A stretch of 19,828 nt of DNA from Bifidobacterium breve (GCA_945907055.1 CAMDSG010000016.1:1-19828), one strand, 5' to 3'. Numbered from the stretch's first letter, positions 11,872 to 19,828 are shown. The notes: generated by a model not told the origin, from the sequence alone. Numbers and translations: made by a program.

Positions 11872-14637
11872 TTGGCAACGAAGAAAATTAGGGTCTACGA
11901 ACTTGCTCGAGAGCTAGGCGTAGAGAACTACGTTGTGCTTGAACTCTGCGAGGAGCTCAAGATCGGCGTTAAGAGTCATTCGTCGAGCATCGACGACCCA
12001 TCTGCCGACCGCGCGCGCCGACGCGCTGACGAACTCGGCCTGCGTCGTGACCCAATTGTTGAGGCAAAGCCAGAACCAGTAGCACCCGCCGCTGCGCCAG
12101 CCAAAGAGGCTGCACCTGCTCGCGTATCGCGCGTTGTTCGATCGGGTGGCCCAGCTGCGGCCGCTCCCGCCCCCCCTGTAGCTGCACCCGCTGTTGAGAC
12201 GGCGCCACCCGCGGCCGCTCCTGAGCAAGTATCCGCTGCTGTGCCTGCGGTATCTACTCCAGCCGCCGAGGCGGCTGCCGCGTCTAGAGCGACAGCACTC
12301 AACGCTGCAACCGATTCCTCAGCTACCGCTCCATCTGCTCCATCTGCTTCGGCTCCAGTAACGGAGCCTGAGGCCCCATCCGCGCCGGCCTCGATGCGCA
12401 GTGTTTCAGGGAAACCGATTCCTCCACCCCCGGGTGCCGTGCGACGCATTCCTCCGCCCCCGGGCGGCGGGCGAAACACAGGCGGCGGTGCACCAGGCGG
12501 AGCGCGCAGCGGTGCAACAGGCGGACCTCGCTCTGGTGGCGCAGGCGCCCCAGGTGGGTATCGAGGTGGACCAGGTTCTTCAGCAGGCGCTCCTAGTGGT
12601 GGCCCCGGTGGCCCCGGCGCAGGGCGCGGCGCTCCAGGTGGCGGCCCCGGTGGTCCGGGTGCTCCTGGTGGCGGTCCCGGTGGGCCCGGCGGTTTTGCAG
12701 GTCGCGGAGGCGGACGCCCAGGTGGTGGCCCCGGAGGCGGACCAGGGCAGAGACCTCGTCGTAAGAAGCGTCGTCGTCGCGGCATAGAGGATCTTGGGCC
12801 GGCATCGGCGCCGAGCCTCACACCAAGCGATGCACCAGTACCTGAGGGCGAGATCGTGGTGCCACGCGGCATCACAATCCAAGAGTTTGCTCCGCGACTG
12901 AATCGCACTAGTGCCGACCTTGTACGCATCCTCTTTGATGCAGGCGAGATGGTTACCGGTACGCAGTCGCTTGTTGACGAGATGATTGAGTTAATCGCTG
13001 AGCATCTCGGCGCAGAGGTTCTGCTCGTTGAGCCCGGTCAAGAGGCTGAGCGCGAGTTGCAGGAGCTCTTCCTTGAAGACGACGACGACGAAGACGTTGT
13101 ACTTCCGCCGCGTGCACCGATCGTCACAGTGATGGGTCACGTGGACCACGGTAAGACCACACTCCTTGACCGGATTCGTTCGGCAAATGTGGTTGCTGGT
13201 GAGGCTGGTGGAATTACGCAGCACATCGGTGCATACCAAGCTTTCTATGGCGATACGCCTATTACTTTCATCGATACTCCAGGGCATGAGGCCTTCACTG
13301 CAATGCGTAAGCGCGGTGCGCTTGCAACGGATGTCGCTGTTCTTGTAGTGGCTGGCGACGACGGAGTGATGCCACAGACCATTGAGGCCATTAACCACGC
13401 GCGGGCCGCTGAGGTCCCGATCGTTGTTGCAATCACAAAGATTGATCGCCCTGACGCTGACCCAATGCGCGTCAAGCAGCAGCTAGTAGAGCAAGGTCTC
13501 GTCCCTGAAGAGTGGGGCGGCGACACTGTTGTTAACGAGGTTGCGGCGATGGAGGGGCTAGGCGTAGACGAGCTCCTCGAGTCGATCCTCTTAGTGGCAG
13601 AGCTCTACGACCCGCCGCTAGGCGCAGACCCCGATGCTCCAGCTAGAGCATTCGTGCTTGAGTCAAACCTTGATCAAGGTCGCGGACCTGTTGTTACTGC
13701 ACTAATCGAGCGCGGAACGCTGCGTGTCGGTGACCCCATCGTTGCTGGTGGAGGTTGGGGCAAGGTTCGTGCGATGTTCAACCACAAGGGTGAGAGCGTT
13801 AAGGAGGCTGGTCCTTCAACCCCGGTTGAGGTTCTTGGTCTCGATGCTGTTCCGCTCGCTGGTGATGAGCTGCGTGTTGCACCTAGCGACAAAGTGGCCC
13901 GCACCGTCGCAGAGGCGCGCGCACGTCGTCGCCGTGCTTCGAACATGACGCATCCGACAATTCTTGCTGGTGGAGCACGTCTAGAGGACATTTTTGCGAT
14001 GGTTGAGCGCGGCGAGACCGCTACGTTAAACCTTGTTCTGAAGGCTGATGTCCAGGGTTCTCTTGAGGCTTTAACTGACGCTCTTAGGAAATTGGATCAA
14101 GATCACCAAGAGGTTCGCCTCTCCTTTGTTCACCGTGCAGTCGGTGGAATCAGTGAGTCAGATATCAACCTTGCAGCGGTATCGAATGCAAGCGTTATCG
14201 GCTTCAACGTACGACCCGACCGCAAGGCGCGGGCACTCGCTGAGCACGAGAAGGTTGAGATGCGCCTCTACGAGGTCATCTACCAGATTCTTGATGACGT
14301 CAATAAGGCGCTTCTTGGTCTCCTTAAGCCAGAGTTTGAAGAGGTCGTCACTGGAGATGCAGAGGTTCGAGAAATATTCTCAGTGCCGCGTATCGGGAAA
14401 ATCGCTGGATGCTTTGTGCGTAACGGTGTCATTACTCGTGGCTCCCAGGTGCGTTTCCTCCGAGAGGGAACGATCATCTGGAAGGGCTCGATTGCATCGC
14501 TTCGTAGATTCAAAGAAGATGCACGAGAGGTGCGCGATGGGTTCGAGTGCGGTATTGGTCTCGAGAACTTCCAGGACCTCAAGCCGGGCGACATCATCGA
14601 GACCTTCGAGCTTAAGGAGATCGCCCGAACGTCCTGA
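11872..14637 (+). CDS. infB: Translation initiation factor IF-2
   Basis: GTPase of 921 residues that delivers fMet-tRNA to the 30S subunit and promotes subunit joining. The N-terminal IF2-N domain (KIRVYELARELGV, 5-17) is followed by a long linker: Ala/Pro-rich (60-175), then Gly/Pro/Arg-rich (180-295), ending in a basic patch RPRRKKRRRRG (294-304). A second IF2-N-like segment spans about 330-385. The G domain has G1 GHVDHGKT (422-429), G3 DTPGH (468-472) and G4 TKID (522-525). G4 has Thr instead of the usual Asn, and the G5 loop reads VAAMEG where VSAKTG is common. Domains 2, 3 and the fMet-tRNA-binding C-terminal domain are complete. The start is TTG 11872, supported by the conserved N-terminus and GAGG just upstream. 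Confidence 0.97.
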   Translation: MATKKIRVYELARELGVENYVVLELCEELKIGVKSHSSSIDDPSADRARRRADELGLRRDPIVEAKPEPVAPAAAPAKEAAPARVSRVVRSGGPAAAAPAPPVAAPAVETAPPAAAPEQVSAAVPAVSTPAAEAAAASRATALNAATDSSATAPSAPSASAPVTEPEAPSAPASMRSVSGKPIPPPPGAVRRIPPPPGGGRNTGGGAPGGARSGATGGPRSGGAGAPGGYRGGPGSSAGAPSGGPGGPGAGRGAPGGGPGGPGAPGGGPGGPGGFAGRGGGRPGGGPGGGPGQRPRRKKRRRRGIEDLGPASAPSLTPSDAPVPEGEIVVPRGITIQEFAPRLNRTSADLVRILFDAGEMVTGTQSLVDEMIELIAEHLGAEVLLVEPGQEAERELQELFLEDDDDEDVVLPPRAPIVTVMGHVDHGKTTLLDRIRSANVVAGEAGGITQHIGAYQAFYGDTPITFIDTPGHEAFTAMRKRGALATDVAVLVVAGDDGVMPQTIEAINHARAAEVPIVVAITKIDRPDADPMRVKQQLVEQGLVPEEWGGDTVVNEVAAMEGLGVDELLESILLVAELYDPPLGADPDAPARAFVLESNLDQGRGPVVTALIERGTLRVGDPIVAGGGWGKVRAMFNHKGESVKEAGPSTPVEVLGLDAVPLAGDELRVAPSDKVARTVAEARARRRRASNMTHPTILAGGARLEDIFAMVERGETATLNLVLKADVQGSLEALTDALRKLDQDHQEVRLSFVHRAVGGISESDINLAAVSNASVIGFNVRPDRKARALAEHEKVEMRLYEVIYQILDDVNKALLGLLKPEFEEVVTGDAEVREIFSVPRIGKIAGCFVRNGVITRGSQVRFLREGTIIWKGSIASLRRFKEDAREVRDGFECGIGLENFQDLKPGDIIETFELKEIARTS

Positions 14638-14668
14638 GTGGCGTTAAGGCGGCGAGGGAGGCTAAGTC

Positions 14669-15124
14669 GTGAGCGGACGTAACACGCCTCGGCAGTACCC
14701 GCGTTCTGCGCGCGTTAACGAGGTAGTTCAGCAAGTAATTGCAGAGGAGCTCGAGAGGCTCTCGGATCCGCGCCTTGGCTTCGTGACCATTACTGGTGTC
14801 GATGTATCTGCGGATCTTCGGCATGCCGATGTGTTCTACACGGTGCTAGGCAGCGAGCAGGAGCACATAGATACTGCGGCTGGACTCAAGGCAGCGAAGT
14901 CTCTGCTGCGCTCAACGCTTGGGCGCCAAGTGCGCATGAAATATCTGCCGGATCTGCATTTTGCCGAGGACCCAGGCCTTGAGCAGGGGCTGCGAATAGA
15001 GGCGATTCTGCGCGAAATACAGGACAAAGAAAAAGCGCAGACCGAGGCGATGGCAATTGATGACGAGGGTCTCGCTAGCGAAATAGCAGCAGCGCTCGCA
15101 GATCCAAGTGAGCCAGAGGCTTGA
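14669..15124 (+). CDS. rbfA: Ribosome-binding factor A
   Basis: Protein of 151 residues with a single KH-like domain that acts late in 30S maturation. Recognisable parts are RSARVNEVVQQVIAEELERL (about 11-30), DPRLGFVTITGVDVSADLRHADVFYTV (about 33-59) and the C-terminal LPDLHFAEDPGLEQGLRIEAIL. The last 35 residues are an acidic, Ala/Glu-rich extension. GTG 14669 has GGAGG 7 nt upstream. It follows infB after 31 bp, and its stop overlaps the nrnA start as TTGA. Confidence 0.95.
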   Translation: MSGRNTPRQYPRSARVNEVVQQVIAEELERLSDPRLGFVTITGVDVSADLRHADVFYTVLGSEQEHIDTAAGLKAAKSLLRSTLGRQVRMKYLPDLHFAEDPGLEQGLRIEAILREIQDKEKAQTEAMAIDDEGLASEIAAALADPSEPEA

Positions 15125-16092
15125 CAAACTCAATCGAGACCTCGCTAGCCCTAGCGGTTCAAGCCATCGAGTCGAGCGACGAAGAGATTGCACTTGCGTG
15201 TCACATAACCCCCGATGGGGATGCCCTTGGCTCAATGCTGGCGTTTCATCTTGCACTTCGGTCACAAGGGCGTAAATCGGTCGCTTCATTCTCAGAGCCA
15301 TTTATCGTTGCGGATCATTACCGTGGTTTGAGTGGGCTCGATGCTCTAACCCCGCCATCTGATTACCCTGCAGAGCCTCCCCTGATGATCACCTTCGATG
15401 TCGGTTCGATCGACCGTCTTGGTGGTCTAACGCATGCGGCTGAGTCGGCACGAGAGTTGATAGTGCTTGATCACCACGTCTCCAATACTCGCTTTGGAAC
15501 CATCAACGTGATCGACCCGAATGCTGCAGCAACCGGGGTAGTGGTGCGACGGCTCCTGTCGATGCTTGGAATACCGCTTACGCGCGATGTAGCGATAAAT
15601 CTCTACTCGGCGCTGATCTGCGATACAGGGCGTTTTCAATATGAGTCGACGACGTCAGATGTTTTTGAGTTGGCATCCGAACTCGCTTCCTTTGATCTTC
15701 CGATACCAGAGTTGAGCAGGAGCCTCTTCGAGGAGCATCGTTTCGCTTACCTAGGGCTGATGGGGGAGGCAATCTCCAAGATGGTTCTTGAGCCGGAGAG
15801 TTCCTTCGTGTGGCTTTCACTTACACAGGACATGCTGAGCCGCCATGACTGCACACTCGATGAAGCAGAGGGCCTCATCGACATTGTGCGCAGAGCCCGA
15901 GAGGCCGAGGTTGCCTGCATCCTTAAAGAGGAGGTCGATGGTTCGATCAAGGTAAGCCTGAGGTCCGTCGGCACTACAGATGTATGCAGAATCGCTCAAG
16001 CAAATGGTGGCGGGGGCCACAGGTTCGCGGCGGGCTTTACTAGCCACCTCGATGTGGACGCCACCCTTGGTGTCATTCGGGCAGCGCTGTAG
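15121..16092 (+). CDS. nrnA: DHH/DHHA1 phosphoesterase: oligoribonuclease / pAp phosphatase NrnA
   Basis: Protein of 323 residues of the NrnA type, which degrades nano-RNAs and dephosphorylates 3'-phosphoadenosine 5'-phosphate (pAp). The metal-binding motifs of the DHH domain are complete: HITPDGD (His28, Asp32, Asp34), FDVGSIDR (Asp93), LDHHVSNT (Asp117-His118-His119) and ICDTGRFQYEST (Asp168). The C-terminal DHHA1 domain ends in GGGGHRFAAG (296-305). The start is TTG 15121, which overlaps the rbfA stop; no in-frame alternative precedes the first catalytic motif. The gene next to rbfA in actinobacteria is usually this one. If the cell makes PAPS, pAp removal would link it to the sulfur genes on the left; that link is an inference. 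Confidence 0.93.
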   Translation: MTNSIETSLALAVQAIESSDEEIALACHITPDGDALGSMLAFHLALRSQGRKSVASFSEPFIVADHYRGLSGLDALTPPSDYPAEPPLMITFDVGSIDRLGGLTHAAESARELIVLDHHVSNTRFGTINVIDPNAAATGVVVRRLLSMLGIPLTRDVAINLYSALICDTGRFQYESTTSDVFELASELASFDLPIPELSRSLFEEHRFAYLGLMGEAISKMVLEPESSFVWLSLTQDMLSRHDCTLDEAEGLIDIVRRAREAEVACILKEEVDGSIKVSLRSVGTTDVCRIAQANGGGGHRFAAGFTSHLDVDATLGVIRAAL

Positions 16093-16113
16093 CGCTCGCT
16101 TAGCCTGCACTCT

Positions 16114-17001
16114 ATGGACGGGCTCGTTGTAGTAGATAAGCCCTCGGGTTGGACATCCCATGACGTCGTTGCGCGTATGCGCCGGATTTTTGGACAGAAG
16201 CGCGTAGGGCATGCAGGGACACTTGACCCCGATGCAACCGGGATACTGCTTGTAGGCCTTGGGCGTGCAACACGCCTGCTTAAGTATGTTCAGGAGACAG
16301 GGAAAGTCTACGAAGGCGTCGTTTCCTTTGGTATTGCAACGGATACTCTCGACGCCGCTGGAGTTGAGCTGCAGCGGGAGCCGATGTCTTTTTCGAGGGC
16401 AGACTTAGAGAGCGCGAAGTCGAGATTTATTGGCGACATTGAGCAGATCCCGCCGATGGTCTCAGCAATAAAAATCGGGGGCAAGCGTCTGCATGAGTTG
16501 GCGCGTGAAGGGATCGAGGTTGAGCGCCCTCCACGCCCTGTTCATATCTCAAGCATTGAGATCTCGAATTTTCAAGATGGCCCTTTCCCCACTGCGGCGA
16601 TAACTGTTGCGTGCGGAAGTGGTACCTACATTCGTACGCTCGCGGCTGACCTCGGAACTGCGCTCGGTGGATACGCTCATCTCCAGAGTCTTCGCCGTAC
16701 TTTTGTCGGTACGTTCGGTCTTGCCGAGGCGCACTCGCTCGAGGCGGTCGAGGCCGATCCTGCTGCCTGCACACTTAGCCCAGCGAGCATGGTTCGAGAT
16801 CTAGCCTCAATCGCTCTCGACCCTCCGCAATCTGCTGTAGTTCGCCACGGAGGGGTATTCGCTCTAGATGCGCTCCCAATTGGTGATACCGAGGGCCCCT
16901 TTGCTTTGCTTGACGAAGGCGAACTCATCGCCGTCTACGAGCGAAGAGGGTCTGGATTAAAAGCCTCAGTAGTCGTCGCCCTTCCAGTGGAGTCAGCATG
17001 A
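16114..17001 (+). CDS. truB: tRNA pseudouridine(55) synthase
   Basis: Protein of 295 residues that converts U55 of the T-loop of tRNAs to pseudouridine. The N-terminus LVVVDKPSGWTSHDVV (4-19) and the catalytic loop GHAGTLDPDATGILLVG with Asp38 are textbook. KVYEG (Tyr about 65) and GTYIRTLAADLG (about 170-181) complete the active-site frame, and the C-terminal segment resembles a small PUA-like domain. It begins at ATG 16114, 21 bp after nrnA; no ribosome binding site is apparent. Its stop overlaps the ribF start as ATGA. Confidence 0.96.
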   Translation: MDGLVVVDKPSGWTSHDVVARMRRIFGQKRVGHAGTLDPDATGILLVGLGRATRLLKYVQETGKVYEGVVSFGIATDTLDAAGVELQREPMSFSRADLESAKSRFIGDIEQIPPMVSAIKIGGKRLHELAREGIEVERPPRPVHISSIEISNFQDGPFPTAAITVACGSGTYIRTLAADLGTALGGYAHLQSLRRTFVGTFGLAEAHSLEAVEADPAACTLSPASMVRDLASIALDPPQSAVVRHGGVFALDALPIGDTEGPFALLDEGELIAVYERRGSGLKASVVVALPVESA

Positions 17002-17951
17002 CCAGAATTGTGTGGGAATCGGAGGTCAACACTAAGTGGTCTGATGGTTGTGTCGTCACAATTGGCGTATTCGATGGCGTGCATGAAGGCCATCGTCGTG
17101 TGCTTCAACTCGTAAGGGAGTTGGCCGATGCTCGCGGATTAGATGCGGTATGCGTGACCTTTGATCGCCACCCAGCCCAAGTAGTGCGCCCAGACTCCGC
17201 TCCGCGTCTACTCACGGGCTTAGATCACAAGCTTGATCTGATTGCAGAGACTGAGCTTGCAGACATAGTTGTCGTCATTGGATTCGACGAGCAGCGTTCT
17301 CAAGAGTCTGCGGAGGATTTCGTAAACGAAGTACTTGTGGAGCGACTCGGTGCGCGCCTCGTTGTGGTCGGGGCTGATTTTCACTTCGGGCATGCTCGGG
17401 CTGGGAATGTGGCGATGCTCGATGCGGTAGGTGCCGACCTTGGGTTTGAGGTACTCGGCTTAGGGCTAGTGGCGCCCCCGGATGACCCAGGGCACGTGGC
17501 TTACTCCTCGACAAGAATCCGAGAGCTTCTCTCGACTGGGGATGTCCGAAGCAGCTCGTCCATGCTGGGGAGGCCCCATGAGGTCCGCGGAGTGGTCGCC
17601 CACGGGGATGCTCGCGGGCGCGAGATCGGATTCCCGACGGCGAATGTCTTGGTCTCCGAGGAGATACTCCTGCCCTCAGATGGCATCTATGCCGGCATTC
17701 TCCTAACAAGCGACGGGGTTGAGCACCCTTCAGCGATAAGCCTTGGGCGTCGCCCGACCTTCTATGCGGATCAGGGCTACTCGCTCTTGGAGGCCCACCT
17801 CCTTGATTTTGAGGGCGACCTATACAACCAGATGGTGGCCGTTCGATTCGTGGACTGGATCCGTGGTGAAGCGAAATATGACTCCGTTGAGGCCTTAATC
17901 GCCCAGATTCAGCGAGACTGCGACAGTGCCAGAGAGATTCTTGGCGCCTGA
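16998..17951 (+). CDS. ribF: Bifunctional riboflavin kinase / FAD synthetase
   Basis: Protein of 317 residues that phosphorylates riboflavin to FMN and adenylates FMN to FAD. The N-terminal nucleotidyltransferase domain has TIGVFDGVHEGHRRVL (21-36), VVVGADFHFGHARAGN (about 122-137) and SSTRIRELL (170-178). The C-terminal riboflavin kinase domain has GRPHEVRG (191-198), GREIGFPTANV (207-217), SLGRRPTF (248-255) and LLEAHLLDF with Glu265. It is coupled to truB by ATGA overlap. A stem-loop follows 23 bp after the stop. Confidence 0.96.
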   Translation: MTRIVWESEVNTKWSDGCVVTIGVFDGVHEGHRRVLQLVRELADARGLDAVCVTFDRHPAQVVRPDSAPRLLTGLDHKLDLIAETELADIVVVIGFDEQRSQESAEDFVNEVLVERLGARLVVVGADFHFGHARAGNVAMLDAVGADLGFEVLGLGLVAPPDDPGHVAYSSTRIRELLSTGDVRSSSSMLGRPHEVRGVVAHGDARGREIGFPTANVLVSEEILLPSDGIYAGILLTSDGVEHPSAISLGRRPTFYADQGYSLLEAHLLDFEGDLYNQMVAVRFVDWIRGEAKYDSVEALIAQIQRDCDSAREILGA

Positions 17952-17974
17952 GCAGTTCTTCAAAGGATTGCTGA

Positions 17975-18003
17975 GGGGTCTCGTTAAAGGTCCGAGAGGC
18001 CCC
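17975..18003 (+). other. Stem-loop downstream of ribF
   Basis: GGGG-TCTCG (17975-17983) pairs with CGAGA-gg-CCCC (17993-18003): nine pairs with a two-base bulge and a 9-nt loop. No T-run follows, so it may be a processing or stabilising structure rather than an intrinsic terminator. Confidence 0.5.
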
Positions 18004-18017
18004 GAAGGCTGCCTGCG

Positions 18018-18026
18018 TGCTACCCT
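18018..18026 (+). promoter_or_regulatory. Possible extended -10 promoter for rpsO
   Basis: TG-C-TACCCT has the same TGn-TAnCCT shape as the element proposed for rimP. The predicted start near 18033 would place the two leader hairpins at the very 5' end of the mRNA. Confidence 0.35.
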
Positions 18027-18034
18027 CACCCGGT

Positions 18035-18068
18035 TCCCCAGATAGTTGGGGAGGCCCGATAGAGGGCT
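18035..18068 (+). ncRNA. Tandem hairpins in the rpsO leader, possible S15 autoregulatory element
   Basis: Hairpin 1: TCCCCA (18035-18040), loop GATAGT, TGGGGA (18047-18052). Hairpin 2 follows with no gap: GGCCC (18053-18057), loop GATAGA, GGGCT (18064-18068). Both loops read GATAG plus one base. S15 leaders in several phyla bind S15 and repress translation; that this one does so is inferred from position only. Confidence 0.4.
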
Positions 18069-18117
18069 GATCATCTCCACCTCCCATCCACACCCGAAGG
18101 AAAAGTTTTTAGCGCGT

Positions 18118-18375
18118 ATGCCCAACAAGACCGCAACAATCACCGAGCACCGCCTCCACGAGACCGATACCGGATCTCCCGAGGTGCAGGTCGCGATCCT
18201 TACGGAGCGCATCAACCACCTGACTGAGCACTTGAAGATTCACAAGAAGGATCATCACTCACGTCGCGGTTTGCTCATCCTTGTAGGTCGCCGTCGGCGT
18301 CTACTTAACTATCTGACCAACAATGACATCGCGCGTTATCGCGTTCTCATTGCGAAGTTAGGCCTCCGCCGGTAA
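18118..18375 (+). CDS. rpsO: Small ribosomal subunit protein S15
   Basis: Protein of 85 residues, close to the usual 88-89. It binds the central domain of 16S rRNA (helices 20-22) early in 30S assembly. The signature HETDTGSPEVQVA is followed by LTERINHLTEHLKIHKKDHHSRRGLL and GRRRRLLNYL, which contain the conserved rRNA-contacting residues, and the protein ends in LGLRR. The frame is open further upstream, but ATG 18118 gives the family N-terminus. The nearest Shine-Dalgarno-like AAGGA (18097-18101) is 16 nt away, too far for normal use, so initiation may depend on leader structure. pnp lies downstream, the conserved order. Confidence 0.96.
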   Translation: MPNKTATITEHRLHETDTGSPEVQVAILTERINHLTEHLKIHKKDHHSRRGLLILVGRRRRLLNYLTNNDIARYRVLIAKLGLRR

Positions 18376-18386
18376 CGACGGATACC

Positions 18387-18408
18387 GGGAGCGGCGAGTG
18401 CCGCTCCC
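18387..18408 (+). terminator. Perfect 9-bp hairpin between rpsO and pnp
   Basis: GGGAGCGGC (18387-18395), loop GAGT, GCCGCTCCC (18400-18408), then TCTCT. It lies 12 bp after the rpsO stop. The following tract is only partly T, so it could be a partial terminator or an RNase processing site as in other rpsO-pnp intervals. Confidence 0.55.
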
Positions 18409-18569
18409 TCTCTACATCGGCACCCGATCGCGGGGGTCGATGCCACCCACCACGCGAGCCCCGGTAGGGGGTTGTCAGTGGCCAGGGTTTGAGACGATCT
18501 TCTTCTCCTCGAGCCGTGACCACTGGGAACCGCCACCCCTCGCAACCAACACGAGAGGAGCGCGTTCCA
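18409..18569 (+). other. Structured leader of pnp
   Basis: No gene is seen in these 161 bp. CCCC-GGTA-GGGG (18459-18470) is a small hairpin, and CAGTGG (18476-18481) can pair with CCACTG (18520-18525) across 38 nt. The ribosome binding site AGAGGAG (18554-18560) follows. In enterobacteria the pnp leader is the target of PNPase autoregulation; whether that applies here is unknown. Confidence 0.4.
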
Positions 18570-19828
18570 ATGACGGACGCCATCCGAGTCTCCGGCCCCA
18601 TAAATGCTGCCGGACTCACAATGACATTAGAGACTGGCAAGCTTGCCAAACTCGCTGCAGGTGCTGTGCTAGTCACAGTCGGCGAGACAACACTTCTATC
18701 TACAGTCGCAACCTCAAAGCCGCGTGACGGCATTGACTTCTTCCCGCTAACGGTTGATGTTGAGGAGCGCATGTACGCAGCTGGAAAGATCCCCGGCTCA
18801 TTCTTCCGTCGTGAAGGTCGCCCTGGAGAGTCTGCAATTCTTACTTGCCGCCTCACCGACCGACCCCTTCGCCCAGCGTTCCCTGCCGACTTCCGCAACG
18901 AGGTTCAGGTAATTGCAACAATCCTTGGCGTAGACCTAATCAACCCGCACGACATCCCCTCCATCAACGGAGCATCGGCTGCACTTACCGTCTCGGGTAT
19001 CCCGTTCGACGGCCCAATTGGTGCAGTTCGTATGGCCCACCTTGATGGCGAGTGGGTTGCACACCCAAGCTATGCAGACGGAGATTCTTCAACCTTTGAA
19101 CTCGTTGTTGCTGGTCGCCGTACGGATAGTGGCGACATTGCAATCATGATGGTCGAGGCTGGTGGCACCGAGGGCTCATGGAAGCTCTACGAGGCCGGAG
19201 CACCGAAGGTGACCGAAGAGGTCATCGCCGGTGGACTCGATGCAGCGAAGGAGTGGATCGATGCTTCGATCGAACTTCAGCTCAATCTTCGCGCAGCAGT
19301 TGAGGCCGCTAATGGCCCGATCGCACCAATCCCTTACGGCGCAAATGTCGATTACTCGGTAGAGGTATTCGAGGCAGTCGCAGGCGAGGCACGCGACTCG
19401 ACCGCCAAGGCAATGGCGATCGCTGACAAGACCGATCGCAATGATCGTCTCGCTGAGCTCGAGGCAGCACTCCTTGCAAACCTCGTTGGTAACTCAGATG
19501 CACCTGGTGTATTCAACGACCGCGCAGGTGAGGTTAAGAAGGCCTTCCGTTCGCTCCAGAAAGAAGTTGTACGTAGCCGCGTTGTAAACGAGGGTATTCG
19601 TATCGACGGGCGTGGCACAGCGGATCTTCGTCCGCTCTCTGCAGAGGTCGGCATCTTGAGCACCGCTCACGGAACTGGACTCTTCCAGCGTGGTGAGACT
19701 CAGGTTCTCTCGGTAACCACACTCGGTATGCCGCGCATGGAGCAGATGCTCGACACCATTGGTGTTGACGACCGCAAGCGCTACATGCACCACTACAACT
19801 TCACGCCTTTCTCCACCGGTGAGACCGG
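18570..19828 (+). CDS. pnp: Polyribonucleotide nucleotidyltransferase (PNPase), 5' part
   Basis: 419 codons are visible before the window ends, of about 720-750 expected. PNPase degrades RNA 3' to 5' by phosphorolysis and can add tails. The first RNase PH domain is complete (ETGKLAKLAAGAVLVTVGET near 21-40, then FFRREGRPGESAILTCRLTDRPLRP). It is followed by the helical linker and the start of the second RNase PH domain at RIDGRGTADLRPLS, with GTGLFQRGETQ and HHYNFTPFSTGET at the edge. Catalytic residues of the second domain and the KH and S1 domains lie outside the window. ATG 18570 has AGAGGAG 9 nt upstream. Downstream position after rpsO is conserved. Confidence 0.97.
   Translation, partial: MTDAIRVSGPINAAGLTMTLETGKLAKLAAGAVLVTVGETTLLSTVATSKPRDGIDFFPLTVDVEERMYAAGKIPGSFFRREGRPGESAILTCRLTDRPLRPAFPADFRNEVQVIATILGVDLINPHDIPSINGASAALTVSGIPFDGPIGAVRMAHLDGEWVAHPSYADGDSSTFELVVAGRRTDSGDIAIMMVEAGGTEGSWKLYEAGAPKVTEEVIAGGLDAAKEWIDASIELQLNLRAAVEAANGPIAPIPYGANVDYSVEVFEAVAGEARDSTAKAMAIADKTDRNDRLAELEAALLANLVGNSDAPGVFNDRAGEVKKAFRSLQKEVVRSRVVNEGIRIDGRGTADLRPLSAEVGILSTAHGTGLFQRGETQVLSVTTLGMPRMEQMLDTIGVDDRKRYMHHYNFTPFSTGET

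Noticed and set aside
11976..12929. 317-codon open frame antisense to infB
   Set aside because: It mirrors the Ala/Pro/Gly-rich linker of IF-2; GC-biased codon positions keep the antisense frame open. Its product is low-complexity Pro/Gly/Ala with no fold.
17275..18093. 272-codon open frame antisense to ribF
   Set aside because: RibF on the plus strand has full motifs; the antisense product is Arg/Pro/Ser-rich without any recognisable domain.

Overview
The window looks like the chromosome of an actinobacterium (Actinomycetota, perhaps an Acidimicrobiia-like lineage; the class is an inference). The reasons are: a MurT/GatD lipid II amidation pair; a DUF222 (13E12-type) HNH endonuclease under a perfect Gram-positive LexA box; the gene order proS / rimP-nusA-ylxR-infB-rbfA-nrnA / truB-ribF-rpsO-pnp; frequent GTG and TTG starts; several promoters whose -10 element lies only 6-8 nt before the start codon, which suggests leaderless mRNAs; and moderately high G+C. 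I see no rRNA, tRNA, CRISPR array, insertion sequence or prophage module.

Left part (1-6268). After the 3' end of an unrecognised + strand gene (1-201), everything is on the minus strand. Reading 5' to 3' on that strand: a DUF2157-like multispanning membrane protein; a ferredoxin-type sulfite/nitrite reductase with a four-copy 5-residue repeat at its N-terminus; an iron-sulfur APS reductase (CysH); then MurT and GatD. Reductase and CysH overlap, and MurT and GatD overlap. CysH and MurT are separated by only 46 bp. This suggests one transcript joining assimilatory sulfate reduction (APS to sulfite to sulfide) and amidation of peptidoglycan precursors. A plausible promoter with an upstream palindrome precedes the reductase.

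Middle (6269-9785). proS (+), probably leaderless, converges on a DUF222-HNH endonuclease gene (-). The ATG of the endonuclease gene lies inside a perfect 18-bp palindrome that matches the LexA/SOS box. The gene sits in the otherwise conserved proS-rimP interval. The 346-bp region between it and rimP holds the SOS promoter, a 10-bp tandem repeat, a probable extended -10 promoter and a strong terminator hairpin that looks like an attenuator for the rimP operon.

Right part (9786-19828). This is the classical translation/RNA operon on the + strand: rimP, nusA, ylxR, infB, rbfA, nrnA, truB, ribF, then rpsO and the 5' part of pnp. These genes act in 30S maturation (RimP, RbfA), transcription elongation and termination (NusA), initiation (IF-2), tRNA modification (TruB), FMN/FAD synthesis (RibF), nano-RNA and pAp turnover (NrnA) and mRNA decay (PNPase). 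Most junctions are 4-bp overlaps or short gaps. ylxR is odd: its conserved N-terminal Cys motif lies upstream of every standard start codon. The rpsO and pnp leaders are rich in hairpins and may be autoregulatory.
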